64,000 nucleotides of DNA from Marinospirillum sp031581385. GTDB lineage: Bacteria > Pseudomonadota > Gammaproteobacteria > Pseudomonadales > Halomonadaceae. The notes under the pieces were generated by a model. That model ran no database searches. It was not told the origin of the DNA and was given only the letters and a program-made list of their open reading frames with translations. A program made the position numbers and the translations under genes. Every line of letters starts with the position of its first letter. Position 1 is the stretch's first letter. The DNA lies in contig NZ_CP085242.1 in assembly GCF_044810985.1 (NCBI RefSeq), forward strand, positions 1,116,001-1,180,000. The letters run 5' to 3'. This document shows positions 35,450 through 44,258 of the stretch, piece by piece.

Positions 35450-35475
35450 AAAAAACCCGCCGCGGCGGGTTTTTT
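35450..35475. terminator. Bidirectional terminator between infA and clpA
   Basis: CCCGC-CGCG-GCGGG flanked by A-run and T-run on either side can end both the rightward infA transcript and the leftward clpA transcript. Confidence 0.92.
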
Positions 35476-35501
35476 GCTTCCTGTGAGATCTCTCCAGTGC
35501 C

Positions 35502-37802
35502 TCAGACGGCACCCTCCTCCTCTTCAGCTTGAGCTGCAGCTTCAAATTCCAGCTTCAGATCTTCACTGTCCTTGGATTCAACCGTGACATGCACGGTGCC
35601 GCCATTTTCCGACAGCTCTCCAAACAGGATGGCTTCCGCCATGGGCTTCTTGATTTTCTCCTGAATCAGGCGCGCCATGGGTCGGGCCCCCATGGACTGG
35701 TCATAGCCTTTTTCAGCCAGCCAGGCACGGGCTTTCTTATCCACTTCAATAACCACCCGCTTGTCATCCAACTGAGCTTGAAGCTCGACCAGGAACTTAT
35801 CAACCACATTATGGATAACTTCAGTATCCAGGGCCTTGAACTGAATGGTGGCATCCAAGCGGTTACGGAACTCTGGAGTAAAGAAGTTGCGCAAGGCTTC
35901 CATCCCATCCGTGGAGTTATCCTGCTTTTTGAAACCTATGGAGCGCTTGTTCAAGACTTCCGCACCGGCATTGGTGGTCATCACCAGAATCACATTACGG
36001 AAATCGGCTTTGCGGCCATTGTTATCCGTCAGAGTACCGTGATCCATCACCTGCAGCAGCAGGTTGAAGACTTCCGGATGAGCCTTTTCAATTTCATCCA
36101 GCAACAGCACACAATGCGGGTTCTTGGTAACAGCCTCGGTCAAAAGACCGCCCTGGTCATAACCCACATAACCCGGCGGAGCACCAATCAGTCGTGATAC
36201 CGTATGTCTTTCCATGTATTCCGACATGTCAAAACGCACCAGCTCAATACCCAGAGTTCGCGCCAGCTGTTTGGTCACTTCGGTTTTACCCACACCGGTT
36301 GGCCCGGCAAACATGAAGGCACCAATGGGTTTCTCCGGGGCTTTCAAACCGGCACGGGACAACTTGATGGCATTGGACAGGGCTTCAATGCCTTCATCCT
36401 GACCAAAGACCAGCATTTTCAGATCCCGCTCCACATTGCGCAGCACTTCCTTGTCATTGCTGGAAACAGTTTTTGGAGGAATCCGGGCAATTTTGGAGAC
36501 GATAGCCTCCACTTCAGCCATGGTAATAACACCTACACGCTGATCTTCAGGCAGCAGCTGCTGATAGGCGCCCGCTTCATCCACGACATCGATGGCCTTG
36601 TCAGGCAGGTGGCGATCATTGATGTAACGAGCCGCCAGACGCGCAGCCGTTTCCAGTGCCTGGTCGTCGTAACGCAGTTTGTGATGTTCTTCAAAACGGC
36701 TTTTCAGACCCTTGAGAATGGCAATGGTGTCTTCCACACTGGGCTCGACGACATCAATTTTCTGGAAGCGTCGTGCCAGCGCACGATCCTTTTCAAAAAT
36801 GCCGCGAAATTCCTGGAAGGTGGTGGAGCCAATGCAACGCAACTCACCACTGGACAGCATGGGCTTCAAGAGGTTGGAGGCATCCATGACGCCACCTGAA
36901 GCCGCACCAGCACCGATGATGGTATGAATTTCATCAATAAACAGGATGGAGTTTTCCTGCTTTTTGAGTTCATGCAGCAGGGCTTTGAGACGCTTTTCAA
37001 AGTCGCCGCGATATTTGGTTCCGGCCAGCAGGGCACCCAGATCCAGCGAATAAACGATGGCATCGGCAATGACATCAGGCACCTCACCATCAACAATCCG
37101 CTTGGCCAGGCCTTCAGCAATGGCGGTTTTACCGACACCGGCTTCACCCACCAGCAGAGGGTTGTTTTTGCGGCGACGCGCCAGTACCTGAATGGTGCGC
37201 TCCACTTCGTGATCGCGCCCAACCAGCGGATCAATGCGGCCAATACGCGCCTGTTCGTTGAGGTTGGTGGCAAAGCTGTGCAGAGGATGGTTGGAAGCCA
37301 CTCCTTCAGCCGCTTCCTCTTCCTGTTCGTGGCCCAGCATATCGCGATCCTGTTCGGGATCATCCGCCACCTTGGAGATGCCGTGAGAGATGTAGTTGAC
37401 CACATCCACTCGCGCCACATCCTGTTGTTTGAGGAAATAAACCGCCTGGCTTTCCTGTTCGCTAAAGATGGCAACCAATACGTTGGCACCGGTCACTTCA
37501 CTTTTGCCCGAGGACTGAACATGAAAAACAGCACGTTGCAGGACACGCTGAAAGCCCAGTGTTGGCTGGGTTTCGCGATCCAGATTATCATCGGGAATCA
37601 CCGGTGTGGTGGCATTGATGAAGTCGTTGAGATCCTTGCGGATACTACCCAGATCAGCACCGCAGGCTTTCAATACCTGGGCAGCTGATTCATTGTCCAG
37701 CAGAGACAAAAGCAAATGCTCCACTGTCATAAATTCATGGCGTTGGCGCCTTGCCAGGGTGAACGCCTCATTCAGCGTGTGTTCTAGATCTTTGCTTAGC
37801 AT
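35502..37802 (-). CDS. clpA: ClpAP protease ATPase subunit ClpA
   Basis: This is a 766-residue AAA+ unfoldase that feeds ClpP. Two N-terminal Clp repeats (1-145) that dock ClpS precede two AAA modules with Walker A motifs GEAGVGKTAIAEG and GPTGVGKTEVTK. The ClpP-binding loop IGF is present (SIGFKKQDN). The acidic C-terminal tail is typical. ClpS is encoded just upstream (74-bp gap), and no clpP is in the window. Confidence 0.96.
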   Translation of the reverse strand: MLSKDLEHTLNEAFTLARRQRHEFMTVEHLLLSLLDNESAAQVLKACGADLGSIRKDLNDFINATTPVIPDDNLDRETQPTLGFQRVLQRAVFHVQSSGKSEVTGANVLVAIFSEQESQAVYFLKQQDVARVDVVNYISHGISKVADDPEQDRDMLGHEQEEEAAEGVASNHPLHSFATNLNEQARIGRIDPLVGRDHEVERTIQVLARRRKNNPLLVGEAGVGKTAIAEGLAKRIVDGEVPDVIADAIVYSLDLGALLAGTKYRGDFEKRLKALLHELKKQENSILFIDEIHTIIGAGAASGGVMDASNLLKPMLSSGELRCIGSTTFQEFRGIFEKDRALARRFQKIDVVEPSVEDTIAILKGLKSRFEEHHKLRYDDQALETAARLAARYINDRHLPDKAIDVVDEAGAYQQLLPEDQRVGVITMAEVEAIVSKIARIPPKTVSSNDKEVLRNVERDLKMLVFGQDEGIEALSNAIKLSRAGLKAPEKPIGAFMFAGPTGVGKTEVTKQLARTLGIELVRFDMSEYMERHTVSRLIGAPPGYVGYDQGGLLTEAVTKNPHCVLLLDEIEKAHPEVFNLLLQVMDHGTLTDNNGRKADFRNVILVMTTNAGAEVLNKRSIGFKKQDNSTDGMEALRNFFTPEFRNRLDATIQFKALDTEVIHNVVDKFLVELQAQLDDKRVVIEVDKKARAWLAEKGYDQSMGARPMARLIQEKIKKPMAEAILFGELSENGGTVHVTVESKDSEDLKLEFEAAAQAEEEEGAV

Positions 37803-37876
37803 GAGCCTACCCTCACTTACCCGCCTGGGAACCAGTCGTTGTTTTCACTAGCTACGGACACCTGTCTGCAGCCGCT

Positions 37877-38251
37877 TTACTCCGCCACTTCTACGTTACA
37901 CATTAATGGATGCTGGTTCTCGCGAGCGAAATCGACCACCAGCGCTGCTTTGGTTTCTGCAACATCCCGGGTAAAAACCCCACAAGTCGCTTTACCTTCA
38001 GTATGCACGGCAAGCATGATTTGTGAAGCTTTTTCCATGTCCATATAAAAAAACCGGATTAACACTTCAACCACAAACTCCATCGGTGTAAAGTCGTCAT
38101 TCAGCATGACCACCTTGTAGAGAGGTGGCTTTTTCACCTGAGGCTTGGCTGTCGCCGTTGCCAGCTCTTCATCATCCCGCTGATCAAACTCATCATCTTT
38201 TGATGCTCTTGAACAGGAAATCCTGCCTGATGCCAACATCTGTGACTTCAA
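37877..38251 (-). CDS. clpS: ClpS N-degron adaptor, probable TTG start
   Basis: This is a 124-residue adaptor that delivers N-end-rule substrates to ClpA. The core KKPPLYKVVMLNDDFTPMEF includes the Asn-Asp-Asp pocket residues, and HTEGKATCGVFTRDVAETK is the second signature. I keep the TTG because GAGGG lies 7 bases upstream of it. An ATG four codons later (giving 120 residues) has only a weak site. Either way the N-terminal tail is 12-16 residues longer than in E. coli ClpS; this tail is the part that enters the ClpA pore. Confidence 0.88.
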   Translation of the reverse strand: MKSQMLASGRISCSRASKDDEFDQRDDEELATATAKPQVKKPPLYKVVMLNDDFTPMEFVVEVLIRFFYMDMEKASQIMLAVHTEGKATCGVFTRDVAETKAALVVDFARENQHPLMCNVEVAE

Positions 38252-38367
38252 CTGCTAACCCTCTTAACGTGAGTGCTCTGTTTGTTCTACCTTAACTTAG
38301 TCATTTGTTGCTGGCATAAATTCCATCCCAGCCCACAAATGCTTGTTTATTCACCTGCATTACTAAG

Positions 38368-38396
38368 AAAATAGGGATGTTTTCATGAAATCACAA
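38368..38396 (-). promoter_or_regulatory. Possible sigma-70 promoter for clpS
   Basis: Read leftward, TTGTGA, a 17-bp spacer and TATTTT (4/6 and 4/6 matches) lie about 110 bp upstream of clpS in the divergent gap with rluE. Confidence 0.28.
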
Positions 38397-38435
38397 GTAA
38401 ACACCCCAAAAAAACCACTATTGAGAAAACCATGA
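38385..38435 (+). CDS. Possible 16-codon leader ORF coupled to rluE
   Basis: An ATG with AGGGAT seven bases upstream opens a 16-codon frame (MKSQVNTPKKPLLRKP). Its TGA overlaps the rluE ATG (ATGA). The ribosome-binding site of rluE itself is poor, so reading of this small frame could feed ribosomes to rluE. The peptide is basic and resembles nothing I know. It may be chance. Confidence 0.3.
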   Translation: MKSQVNTPKKPLLRKP

Positions 38436-39037
38436 GCGATCTGTACCTCTTTTACAAGCCCTGGCAGGTGCTGTCCCAGTTTACCGATGACAAGGGACGC
38501 CCTACCCTTTCGGACTATATCAAGGTTCCCGATATCTATCCGGCCGGTCGCCTGGACTTTGACTCCGAGGGGCTGCTGCTGCTCACCGGTGATGGCGAAC
38601 TCCAATCGCGTATCACTCATCCCGAATTCAAGCTGCCCAAAACCTACTGGGTACAGGTGGAAGGCCAGATCACCCAGGAAGCCCTGCAAGAATTAAGCCG
38701 GGGTGTGGAACTGAATGATGGCAAAACCCGGCCATCCAAGGCACGCCTGATGCCTGAGCCCCAACTTCCGGAAAGAGCCGAACCTGTAAAGCCGCGTCCT
38801 GGCAAAGGAACCAGTTGGCTGGAAATCACCTTAATCGAAGGCCGTAATCGTCAGGTCAGACGTATGACAGCGCATGTTGGTTTTCCGACATTACGCCTGC
38901 TACGCTGGTCAATCGGTAGCTGGTCTTTACAGCACATGAGGCCCGGCAAGTTGAAACTCACTCAGGTTCACCTGCCGACCAAAGAACGCAAGGTTGCCCT
39001 GAAGCCCCGCAAAAAAGGCATTAAAAAGGAGTCATGA
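38432..39037 (+). CDS. rluE: 23S rRNA pseudouridine synthase RluE
   Basis: This is a 201-residue RsuA-family synthase without an S4 domain, as in E. coli RluE, which modifies U2457 in domain V of 23S rRNA. The catalytic Asp is in PAGRLDFDSEGLLLLT, and the C-terminal motif GRNRQVRRMTAHVGFPTLRL is typical. The tail is Lys-rich. It overlaps the NudJ gene by 4 bases. Confidence 0.93.
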   Translation: MSDLYLFYKPWQVLSQFTDDKGRPTLSDYIKVPDIYPAGRLDFDSEGLLLLTGDGELQSRITHPEFKLPKTYWVQVEGQITQEALQELSRGVELNDGKTRPSKARLMPEPQLPERAEPVKPRPGKGTSWLEITLIEGRNRQVRRMTAHVGFPTLRLLRWSIGSWSLQHMRPGKLKLTQVHLPTKERKVALKPRKKGIKKES

Positions 39038-39501
39038 TGAGTCGCTGGACACCCAACGTCACTGTTTCCACGCTGGTCTACCATGACGGGCGTTTCTTGC
39101 TGGTTGAAGAGTACGATCAGATTTCCCAGCCGGGTAAGCCGGTACTCAACCAGCCAGCCGGGCATCTGGAAGCGGACGAAACCCTGATTGAAGCCGCCGA
39201 AAGAGAGACGCTGGAAGAAACCGGCTGGCTGGTCGAAGTGCATTCTTATCTGGGTTTGTATATCAACACGGCCGTCAATGGCATCACTTACCACCGCCAT
39301 TGTTTTATTGCCCGCCCTCTTTCCGAGGTGCCGGACGCCGTTCTGGATGAAGGCATTATTGGCCCCCGCTGGCTGACTCTCAGCGAACTTCTCGCAGAAG
39401 ATCAAAAAAACCGTTTGCGCAGCCCCATGGTGCTTCCCTGCTGTCAGGATTATCTTGAGGGGCAAAGCTACCCTCTGGAGCTGATTAAGGACTTTCGTTA
39501 G
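39034..39501 (+). CDS. nudJ: Nudix phosphatase NudJ
   Basis: This is a 155-residue Nudix hydrolase. The Nudix box GHLEADETLIEAAERETLEETG is visible from about residue 43. NudJ removes phosphate from nucleoside di/triphosphates and from HMP pyrophosphate. The order nudJ-mnmA-hflD-purB is the same as in E. coli, which supports the name. Two tandem ATGs give a one-codon uncertainty in the start. Confidence 0.92.
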   Translation: MMSRWTPNVTVSTLVYHDGRFLLVEEYDQISQPGKPVLNQPAGHLEADETLIEAAERETLEETGWLVEVHSYLGLYINTAVNGITYHRHCFIARPLSEVPDAVLDEGIIGPRWLTLSELLAEDQKNRLRSPMVLPCCQDYLEGQSYPLELIKDFR

Positions 39502-39509
39502 GGTATAAT
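39481..39509 (+). promoter_or_regulatory. Likely promoter for mnmA
   Basis: A perfect TATAAT (39504-39509) sits 28 bp before the mnmA GTG, at the end of nudJ. The -35 (CTGATT, 17-bp spacer) is poor. Confidence 0.35.
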
Positions 39510-39537
39510 GGTTCTTTTATAACCAGCGGAGCCTTTT

Positions 39538-40674
39538 GTGCCTCAGGCAACTTCCATGCAGTCCCCCGATCCTGCTTCCACCCGCGTTATCGTCGGCATG
39601 TCCGGCGGTGTCGATTCTTCTGTCTCTGCGCTTTTACTGAAGCAGCAGGGCTATCAGGTCGAAGGCCTGTTCATGAAAAACTGGGAAGAAGACGACGGCA
39701 CCGAATACTGCACAGCCAAGGAAGACTATGCCGATGCCCAGGCCGTTTGTGACAAGCTGGGCATCAAGCTGCATGCCGCCAATTTTGCAGCTGAATACTG
39801 GGATTTTGTGTTTGAACACTTCCTGGCCGAGTACAAGGCAGGACGCACACCCAACCCGGATATCCTCTGCAACCGCGAAATCAAGTTCAAGGCTTTTCTG
39901 GAATACGCCCAGGTGCTGGGCGCCGACCTGATTGCCACCGGCCACTATGTTCGCAAGGGTCGTGATGACCAGGGCAAGGCTTTGCTTCTGCGTGGCCTGG
40001 ATAACAACAAGGATCAAAGCTACTTTTTACATGCCGTTGGGCACCGTGAAATTGACTTGACTCTTTTCCCGGTCGGCGAGCTGGAAAAACCGGAAGTACG
40101 TCGCCTGGCCGAAGAACACGATCTGGTGACCGCCAAGAAGAAGGATTCCACCGGCATCTGCTTTATCGGTGAGCGGCGTTTCAGTGATTTCCTCAAACGC
40201 TACCTGCCCGCCCAACCCGGCAAAATCATCACCGACCAGGGTGAAGTGATCGGCGAACATGCCGGCCTGATGTACTACACTCTGGGCCAGCGTCAGGGTC
40301 TGGGCATCGGAGGCGTCAAGGGCTATCCGGATGCACCCTGGTTTGTCGCTGCTAAAAATCTGGACACGAATGAACTCACTGTGGTTCAGGGCGAAGACCA
40401 CCCTCTGCTGTTTACCGATGGTTTAATCTGCTCGCCCCCTGACTGGGTGGCCGGTCAGCCTCCTGCAAAAGCCTTTTCCTGTACAGCCAAGGTTCGCTAT
40501 CGTCAGGCTGATCAGGAGTGTCAGGTTACCCTGCTGGATAGCGGGCAGTGCCAAGTCACCTTTACTCAACCCCAGCGGGCCGTGACACCCGGTCAGTCGG
40601 TGGTCTTTTATGACCGGGATGTTTGCCTGGGCGGTGGTGTCATTGAAGAAACTTTTTTACAAGGGGACTTGTGA
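39538..40674 (+). CDS. mnmA: tRNA-uridine 2-sulfurtransferase MnmA, GTG start
   Basis: This is a 378-residue enzyme that 2-thiolates U34 of tRNA-Lys, -Glu and -Gln with sulfur from TusE. The PP-loop is MSGGVDSSVSA (about 21-31), and the catalytic cysteines are Cys111 in DILCNREIKF and Cys208 in GICFIGERRF. GTG is preferred to an ATG six codons in because GGAG lies six bases before it. The TusDCBE donors are encoded in this same window. Confidence 0.96.
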   Translation: MPQATSMQSPDPASTRVIVGMSGGVDSSVSALLLKQQGYQVEGLFMKNWEEDDGTEYCTAKEDYADAQAVCDKLGIKLHAANFAAEYWDFVFEHFLAEYKAGRTPNPDILCNREIKFKAFLEYAQVLGADLIATGHYVRKGRDDQGKALLLRGLDNNKDQSYFLHAVGHREIDLTLFPVGELEKPEVRRLAEEHDLVTAKKKDSTGICFIGERRFSDFLKRYLPAQPGKIITDQGEVIGEHAGLMYYTLGQRQGLGIGGVKGYPDAPWFVAAKNLDTNELTVVQGEDHPLLFTDGLICSPPDWVAGQPPAKAFSCTAKVRYRQADQECQVTLLDSGQCQVTFTQPQRAVTPGQSVVFYDRDVCLGGGVIEETFLQGDL

Positions 40675-41304
40675 ATGAACAACCTGGATGCAAGCAAGCG
40701 CCAAACCGTTGCCCTGGCGGGCGTATTGCAAGCGGCCCAGCTGGTGCATGAACTGGCCGGTCGGGGTCTGGTGGATCAACATACCTTTGAAACCAGTATC
40801 AGCAGCATTCTGGTGACCAACCCGGAAAGCACGGAAGACATCTATGGCGGAGATCTTTTCAACCTCCGCCCCGGTGCCCGTGCTCTGCGCAAAATCCTGC
40901 TCAAGGAAAAAGATGTTCACCCCAACATCATGCGCTATGCCGTGGGTATTCTGGTTTTGCAAACCAAGCTGATGAAAGACAATGCCATGCTGACCGCTCT
41001 GGGTGAACGCCTGGATGCCATTCAGGCCCAGGCCCAGCATTTCAGCCCCACGCATGAAAACGTTCTGGCCGCTCTGGCAGGGCTTTACCAGGATACCCTG
41101 AGCACCTTTTCTTTTCGGGTTCAGGTTCAAGGCGACCCCCAGATACTGCAACAGCAGGGCAATGCCGATAAAATCCGTGCCTTACTTTTGGCTGGCGTAC
41201 GTTCTGCCATGCTCTGGTCACAAGCTGGCGGCAAACGCTGGAAATTGATTTTTGCCCGTAAGCGCTTACTTCGGGATCTGGAAGAGCTGGGATTCAGGGC
41301 TTGA
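40675..41304 (+). CDS. hflD: High-frequency lysogenization protein HflD homologue
   Basis: This is a 209-residue, all-helical, membrane-associated protein. Patterns VALAGVLQAAQLVHELAGRG and NIMRYAVGILVLQTKLM match HflD, which in E. coli binds phage lambda CII and stimulates lysis choice. Its ordinary cellular role is unclear. It starts directly at the mnmA stop, in the conserved mnmA-hflD-purB order. Confidence 0.92.
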   Translation: MNNLDASKRQTVALAGVLQAAQLVHELAGRGLVDQHTFETSISSILVTNPESTEDIYGGDLFNLRPGARALRKILLKEKDVHPNIMRYAVGILVLQTKLMKDNAMLTALGERLDAIQAQAQHFSPTHENVLAALAGLYQDTLSTFSFRVQVQGDPQILQQQGNADKIRALLLAGVRSAMLWSQAGGKRWKLIFARKRLLRDLEELGFRA

Positions 41305-41655
41305 TACCTTCAAGTATTGCGATCTGGGTGCTACTGCAGATCAGACACAGCTGCTGAGCCAGGTACAGGCGCTTTTGCAGAGGAGTTTTCACCCAACCCT
41401 TTGTATTAAGTTTGAACGGAAGAGCCAAGACAAGGCCCGGCAGAGGTCTGGTTTTTTCAGAGCGCGTACAGATACCTTTTGCGACTGATAGCGACTTAGG
41501 ACTCAGGGGGCAAGGTGTTGCTTACTTCAGGCTGTCTGCAACAGGACGTTGCAGCCAGAGCTTACAGGGATGTATTCACGCGTCCTGAAGAAGTACACCT
41601 TGTCACCAGCTACAATTTGTATTTAGAACCTACTGATAACCAACTGGAAAATTTC
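41305..41655 (+). other. Gap between hflD and purB with leader-like hairpins
   Basis: This 351-bp stretch has no gene I can support. It has GATCTG/CAGATC (41321-41342, 6-bp stem) just after hflD. Nested inverted repeats follow nearer purB: CTTCAGG/CCTGAAG (41525-41531 with 41584-41590) enclosing CTGCAAC-AGGAC-GTTGCAG (41536-41554). No purine-riboswitch or PurR-box pattern is recognisable. A structured purB leader or remnants of lost sequence are both possible. Confidence 0.4.
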
Positions 41656-43032
41656 ATGTCTCTTGAGCAATTAACCACCCTGACCGCCATCTCCCCCGTT
41701 GACGGTCGCTATGGCAATAAAACCGCAGCCCTACGTGAGCACTTTTCCGAGTACGGCCTGATCCGTGCTCGTGTAGAAGTCGAAGTACGCTGGCTGCAGC
41801 GCCTGGCCGAGCACCCTCAGGTGACGGAGGTGCCTGCACTGACTGAACAGGCCAATCAATTGCTGAATGACCTGGTGACTAACTTCTCAGTGGCCCATGC
41901 TGAAGCCGTGAAGGCCCATGAGCGGGTGACCAACCATGACGTCAAGGCGGTGGAGTATTTCATCAAGGATAAGATCGAAACCCTGCCCGAACTCAAAGCC
42001 ATCACTGAATTTGTGCATTTTGCCTGCACCAGCGAAGACATCAATAATCTGTCCCATGGCCTGATGCTCAAGGGTGGTCTGCAAAAGGTTCTGCTGCCGG
42101 AGATGCGCCAGGTGGCCGAGGCTTTGCGTGCCCTGGCTCATGCCAATGCGGAAGTGCCTCTTCTGTCCCGCACTCACGGCCAGACGGCCAGCCCTTCAAC
42201 ACTGGGTAAAGAAGTCGCCAATGTGGTTTACCGCCTGGAACGTCAGCTTGAGCAGATTGAAGGCCTGGATCTGTTGGGTAAAATCAATGGTGCCGTGGGT
42301 AACTACAACGCCCACCTGAGTGCCTACCCTGAAATTGACTGGCAGGCCAATGCCAAGACCTTTGTGGAAAGCCTGGGCCTGGGCTGGAACCCCTACACCA
42401 CTCAGATCGAACCCCATGATTACATTGCCGAGTTGTTTGATGCTCTGGCGCGTTTCAATACCATCCTGATCGACTTTAACCGCGATGTCTGGGGTTATAT
42501 TTCTCTGGGTTACTTCAAGCAAAAAACCGTGGCCGGTGAAATCGGTTCTTCCACCATGCCACACAAGGTCAACCCGATTGATTTTGAAAACTCCGAAGGC
42601 AATCTGGGCATAGCCAATGCCCTTTTTGATCACCTGGCCGCCAAGCTGCCGATTTCCCGTTGGCAGCGTGATTTAACCGATTCCACGGTTTTGCGTAACC
42701 TGGGGGTCGGCCTGGGCCACAGCCTGATTGCCTACCAGTCCAGCCTGAAGGGTATTGCCAAACTGGAAACCAATCCCCAGCGTCTGGCGGATGATCTGGA
42801 AGCCGCCTGGGAAGTTCTGGCAGAACCCATTCAAACCGTGATGCGTCGCTACAATATTGAAAAACCCTATGAAAAACTCAAGGAACTGACCCGCGGCAAG
42901 ACCATCAACCAGCAGGCCATGGCCGAGTTTATTGAAACTCTGGCCATTCCTGAAGAGGCCAAGGCAGAGTTGAAAAAGCTGACTCCTGCTTCCTATCTGG
43001 GTAATGCCATCGCTCAAGCCAAGGCTATTTGA
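41656..43032 (+). CDS. purB: Adenylosuccinate lyase
   Basis: This is a 458-residue cytosolic homotetramer that cleaves SAICAR and adenylosuccinate in purine synthesis. The start MSLEQLTTLTAISPVDGRYG matches the E. coli-type N terminus, while an in-frame start 47 codons upstream adds unrelated sequence. The fumarase-superfamily signature is GSSTMPHKVNPIDFE, and catalytic His regions are HFACTSEDINN and LSRTHGQTASPS. Length agrees with E. coli PurB (456). Confidence 0.96.
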   Translation: MSLEQLTTLTAISPVDGRYGNKTAALREHFSEYGLIRARVEVEVRWLQRLAEHPQVTEVPALTEQANQLLNDLVTNFSVAHAEAVKAHERVTNHDVKAVEYFIKDKIETLPELKAITEFVHFACTSEDINNLSHGLMLKGGLQKVLLPEMRQVAEALRALAHANAEVPLLSRTHGQTASPSTLGKEVANVVYRLERQLEQIEGLDLLGKINGAVGNYNAHLSAYPEIDWQANAKTFVESLGLGWNPYTTQIEPHDYIAELFDALARFNTILIDFNRDVWGYISLGYFKQKTVAGEIGSSTMPHKVNPIDFENSEGNLGIANALFDHLAAKLPISRWQRDLTDSTVLRNLGVGLGHSLIAYQSSLKGIAKLETNPQRLADDLEAAWEVLAEPIQTVMRRYNIEKPYEKLKELTRGKTINQQAMAEFIETLAIPEEAKAELKKLTPASYLGNAIAQAKAI

Positions 43033-43034
43033 TT

Positions 43035-44234
43035 ATGCAACCGGCCCTTCTCGGCAACATCAGCGCAGAAGAGTTTCTGCGTGACTACTGGCAAAAAAAG
43101 CCTCTGTTGATTCGCCAGGCCTTGCCTGACTTCACGCCCCCTCTGGAAATCAATGAGCTGGCGGGTTTGGCTTGTGAAGAACAGGTAGAGTCCCGTGTCG
43201 TCATGGAAGAAGGGCCGGAAAGCCCCTGGCAACTTTTCAATGGCCCTTTTGGAGAAACTTTTCTACAAAATCTGCCGGAGAAAAACTGGACACTGCTGGT
43301 TCAGGCCGTGGATCACCTCTTGCCCGAGGTGGGTGAGCTGCTTAAGGAATTTAATTTCCTGCCGCGCTGGCGGATGGATGACATCATGGTCAGCTACGCA
43401 CCGCCCGGTGGCAGTGTCGGCCCGCATATCGATTACTATGATGTCTTCCTGCTACAAGCCAGCGGTCAAAGGCGCTGGCAGCTGGGTCAGTTTTGTGATG
43501 AAAGCACCGAGTTACGCCAGGACACGCAACTGAAGATTCTCACCGACTTTCAAGCCAACTCCGATCAAGACTGGGTACTGGAGCCTGGCGATCTGCTGTA
43601 TTTACCACCGCAATTGGCGCACTGGGGGACCTCCCTGAGTGAAGACTGCACCACTTGGTCCATCGGTTTTCGTGCTCTGAGTGCTGAGGAAATTCTTTGT
43701 GGTACGGCTGATTTTATCGGGGAAAAACTCAAGGAAGACCAGCGTTACACCGACCCCGATCTGACTTTACCTCGGCATCCGGCAGAAATCGATGACTCTG
43801 CCGTGCTGCGCTTGAAAAATCTGCTGCAGGAAGTGATCGACCAGCCAGCCGCCATCAATGAGTGGTTTGGTCGCGCCATGACCCAGACCAAATACCCGGA
43901 TCAACTTCTGCCCCCCGAACAGCCCTGGACACAGGAAGACCTGGCGCAAGAGATCGCAGAAGTGGAGGCGGCTGACGAGCCTTTACTGGCTGTGTCCGAA
44001 GGCAGTCGTCTGGCCTTTCGGGCCGGTGAAGAAGGGCGTTGGCTGTTTGCCGATGGTGAAGCCTGGAGTTATTCTGCTGAACTCCAGCCCTGGATTGAAG
44101 AGCTCTGCCAGTTAAGCACTCTGACTACTGACTTTATTGAGCAAAGCCTGCAAAATAAAGAGGCAAGACACTTGTTGCTAGCCTTGATCAATCAAGGCAG
44201 CCTCTATGCAAACACTGAAGCCGACCCAGACTGA
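43035..44234 (+). CDS. roxA: Ribosomal protein uL16 3-hydroxylase RoxA (YcfD)
   Basis: This is a 399-residue 2-oxoglutarate/Fe(II) oxygenase with a JmjC fold that hydroxylates an Arg of ribosomal protein uL16. The iron ligands are His131 and Asp133 in GPHIDYYD and His196 in LAHWGTS. A C-terminal winged-helix-like domain (about 260-399) fits the family. The ATG 2 bp after the purB stop was chosen over a TTG that overlaps it. roxA follows phoQ-purB neighbourhoods in related genomes too. Confidence 0.92.
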   Translation: MQPALLGNISAEEFLRDYWQKKPLLIRQALPDFTPPLEINELAGLACEEQVESRVVMEEGPESPWQLFNGPFGETFLQNLPEKNWTLLVQAVDHLLPEVGELLKEFNFLPRWRMDDIMVSYAPPGGSVGPHIDYYDVFLLQASGQRRWQLGQFCDESTELRQDTQLKILTDFQANSDQDWVLEPGDLLYLPPQLAHWGTSLSEDCTTWSIGFRALSAEEILCGTADFIGEKLKEDQRYTDPDLTLPRHPAEIDDSAVLRLKNLLQEVIDQPAAINEWFGRAMTQTKYPDQLLPPEQPWTQEDLAQEIAEVEAADEPLLAVSEGSRLAFRAGEEGRWLFADGEAWSYSAELQPWIEELCQLSTLTTDFIEQSLQNKEARHLLLALINQGSLYANTEADPD

Positions 44235-44258
44235 ACCCTTGATCAAGGAAGCTGCTTT

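Noticed and set aside
41252..41488. Small open frame after hflD
   Set aside because: It starts inside hflD in another frame, lacks a ribosome-binding site and has no recognisable features.
41500..41655. Purine riboswitch or PurR box upstream of purB
   Set aside because: No conserved riboswitch core or ACGCAA..CGTTT palindrome is present.
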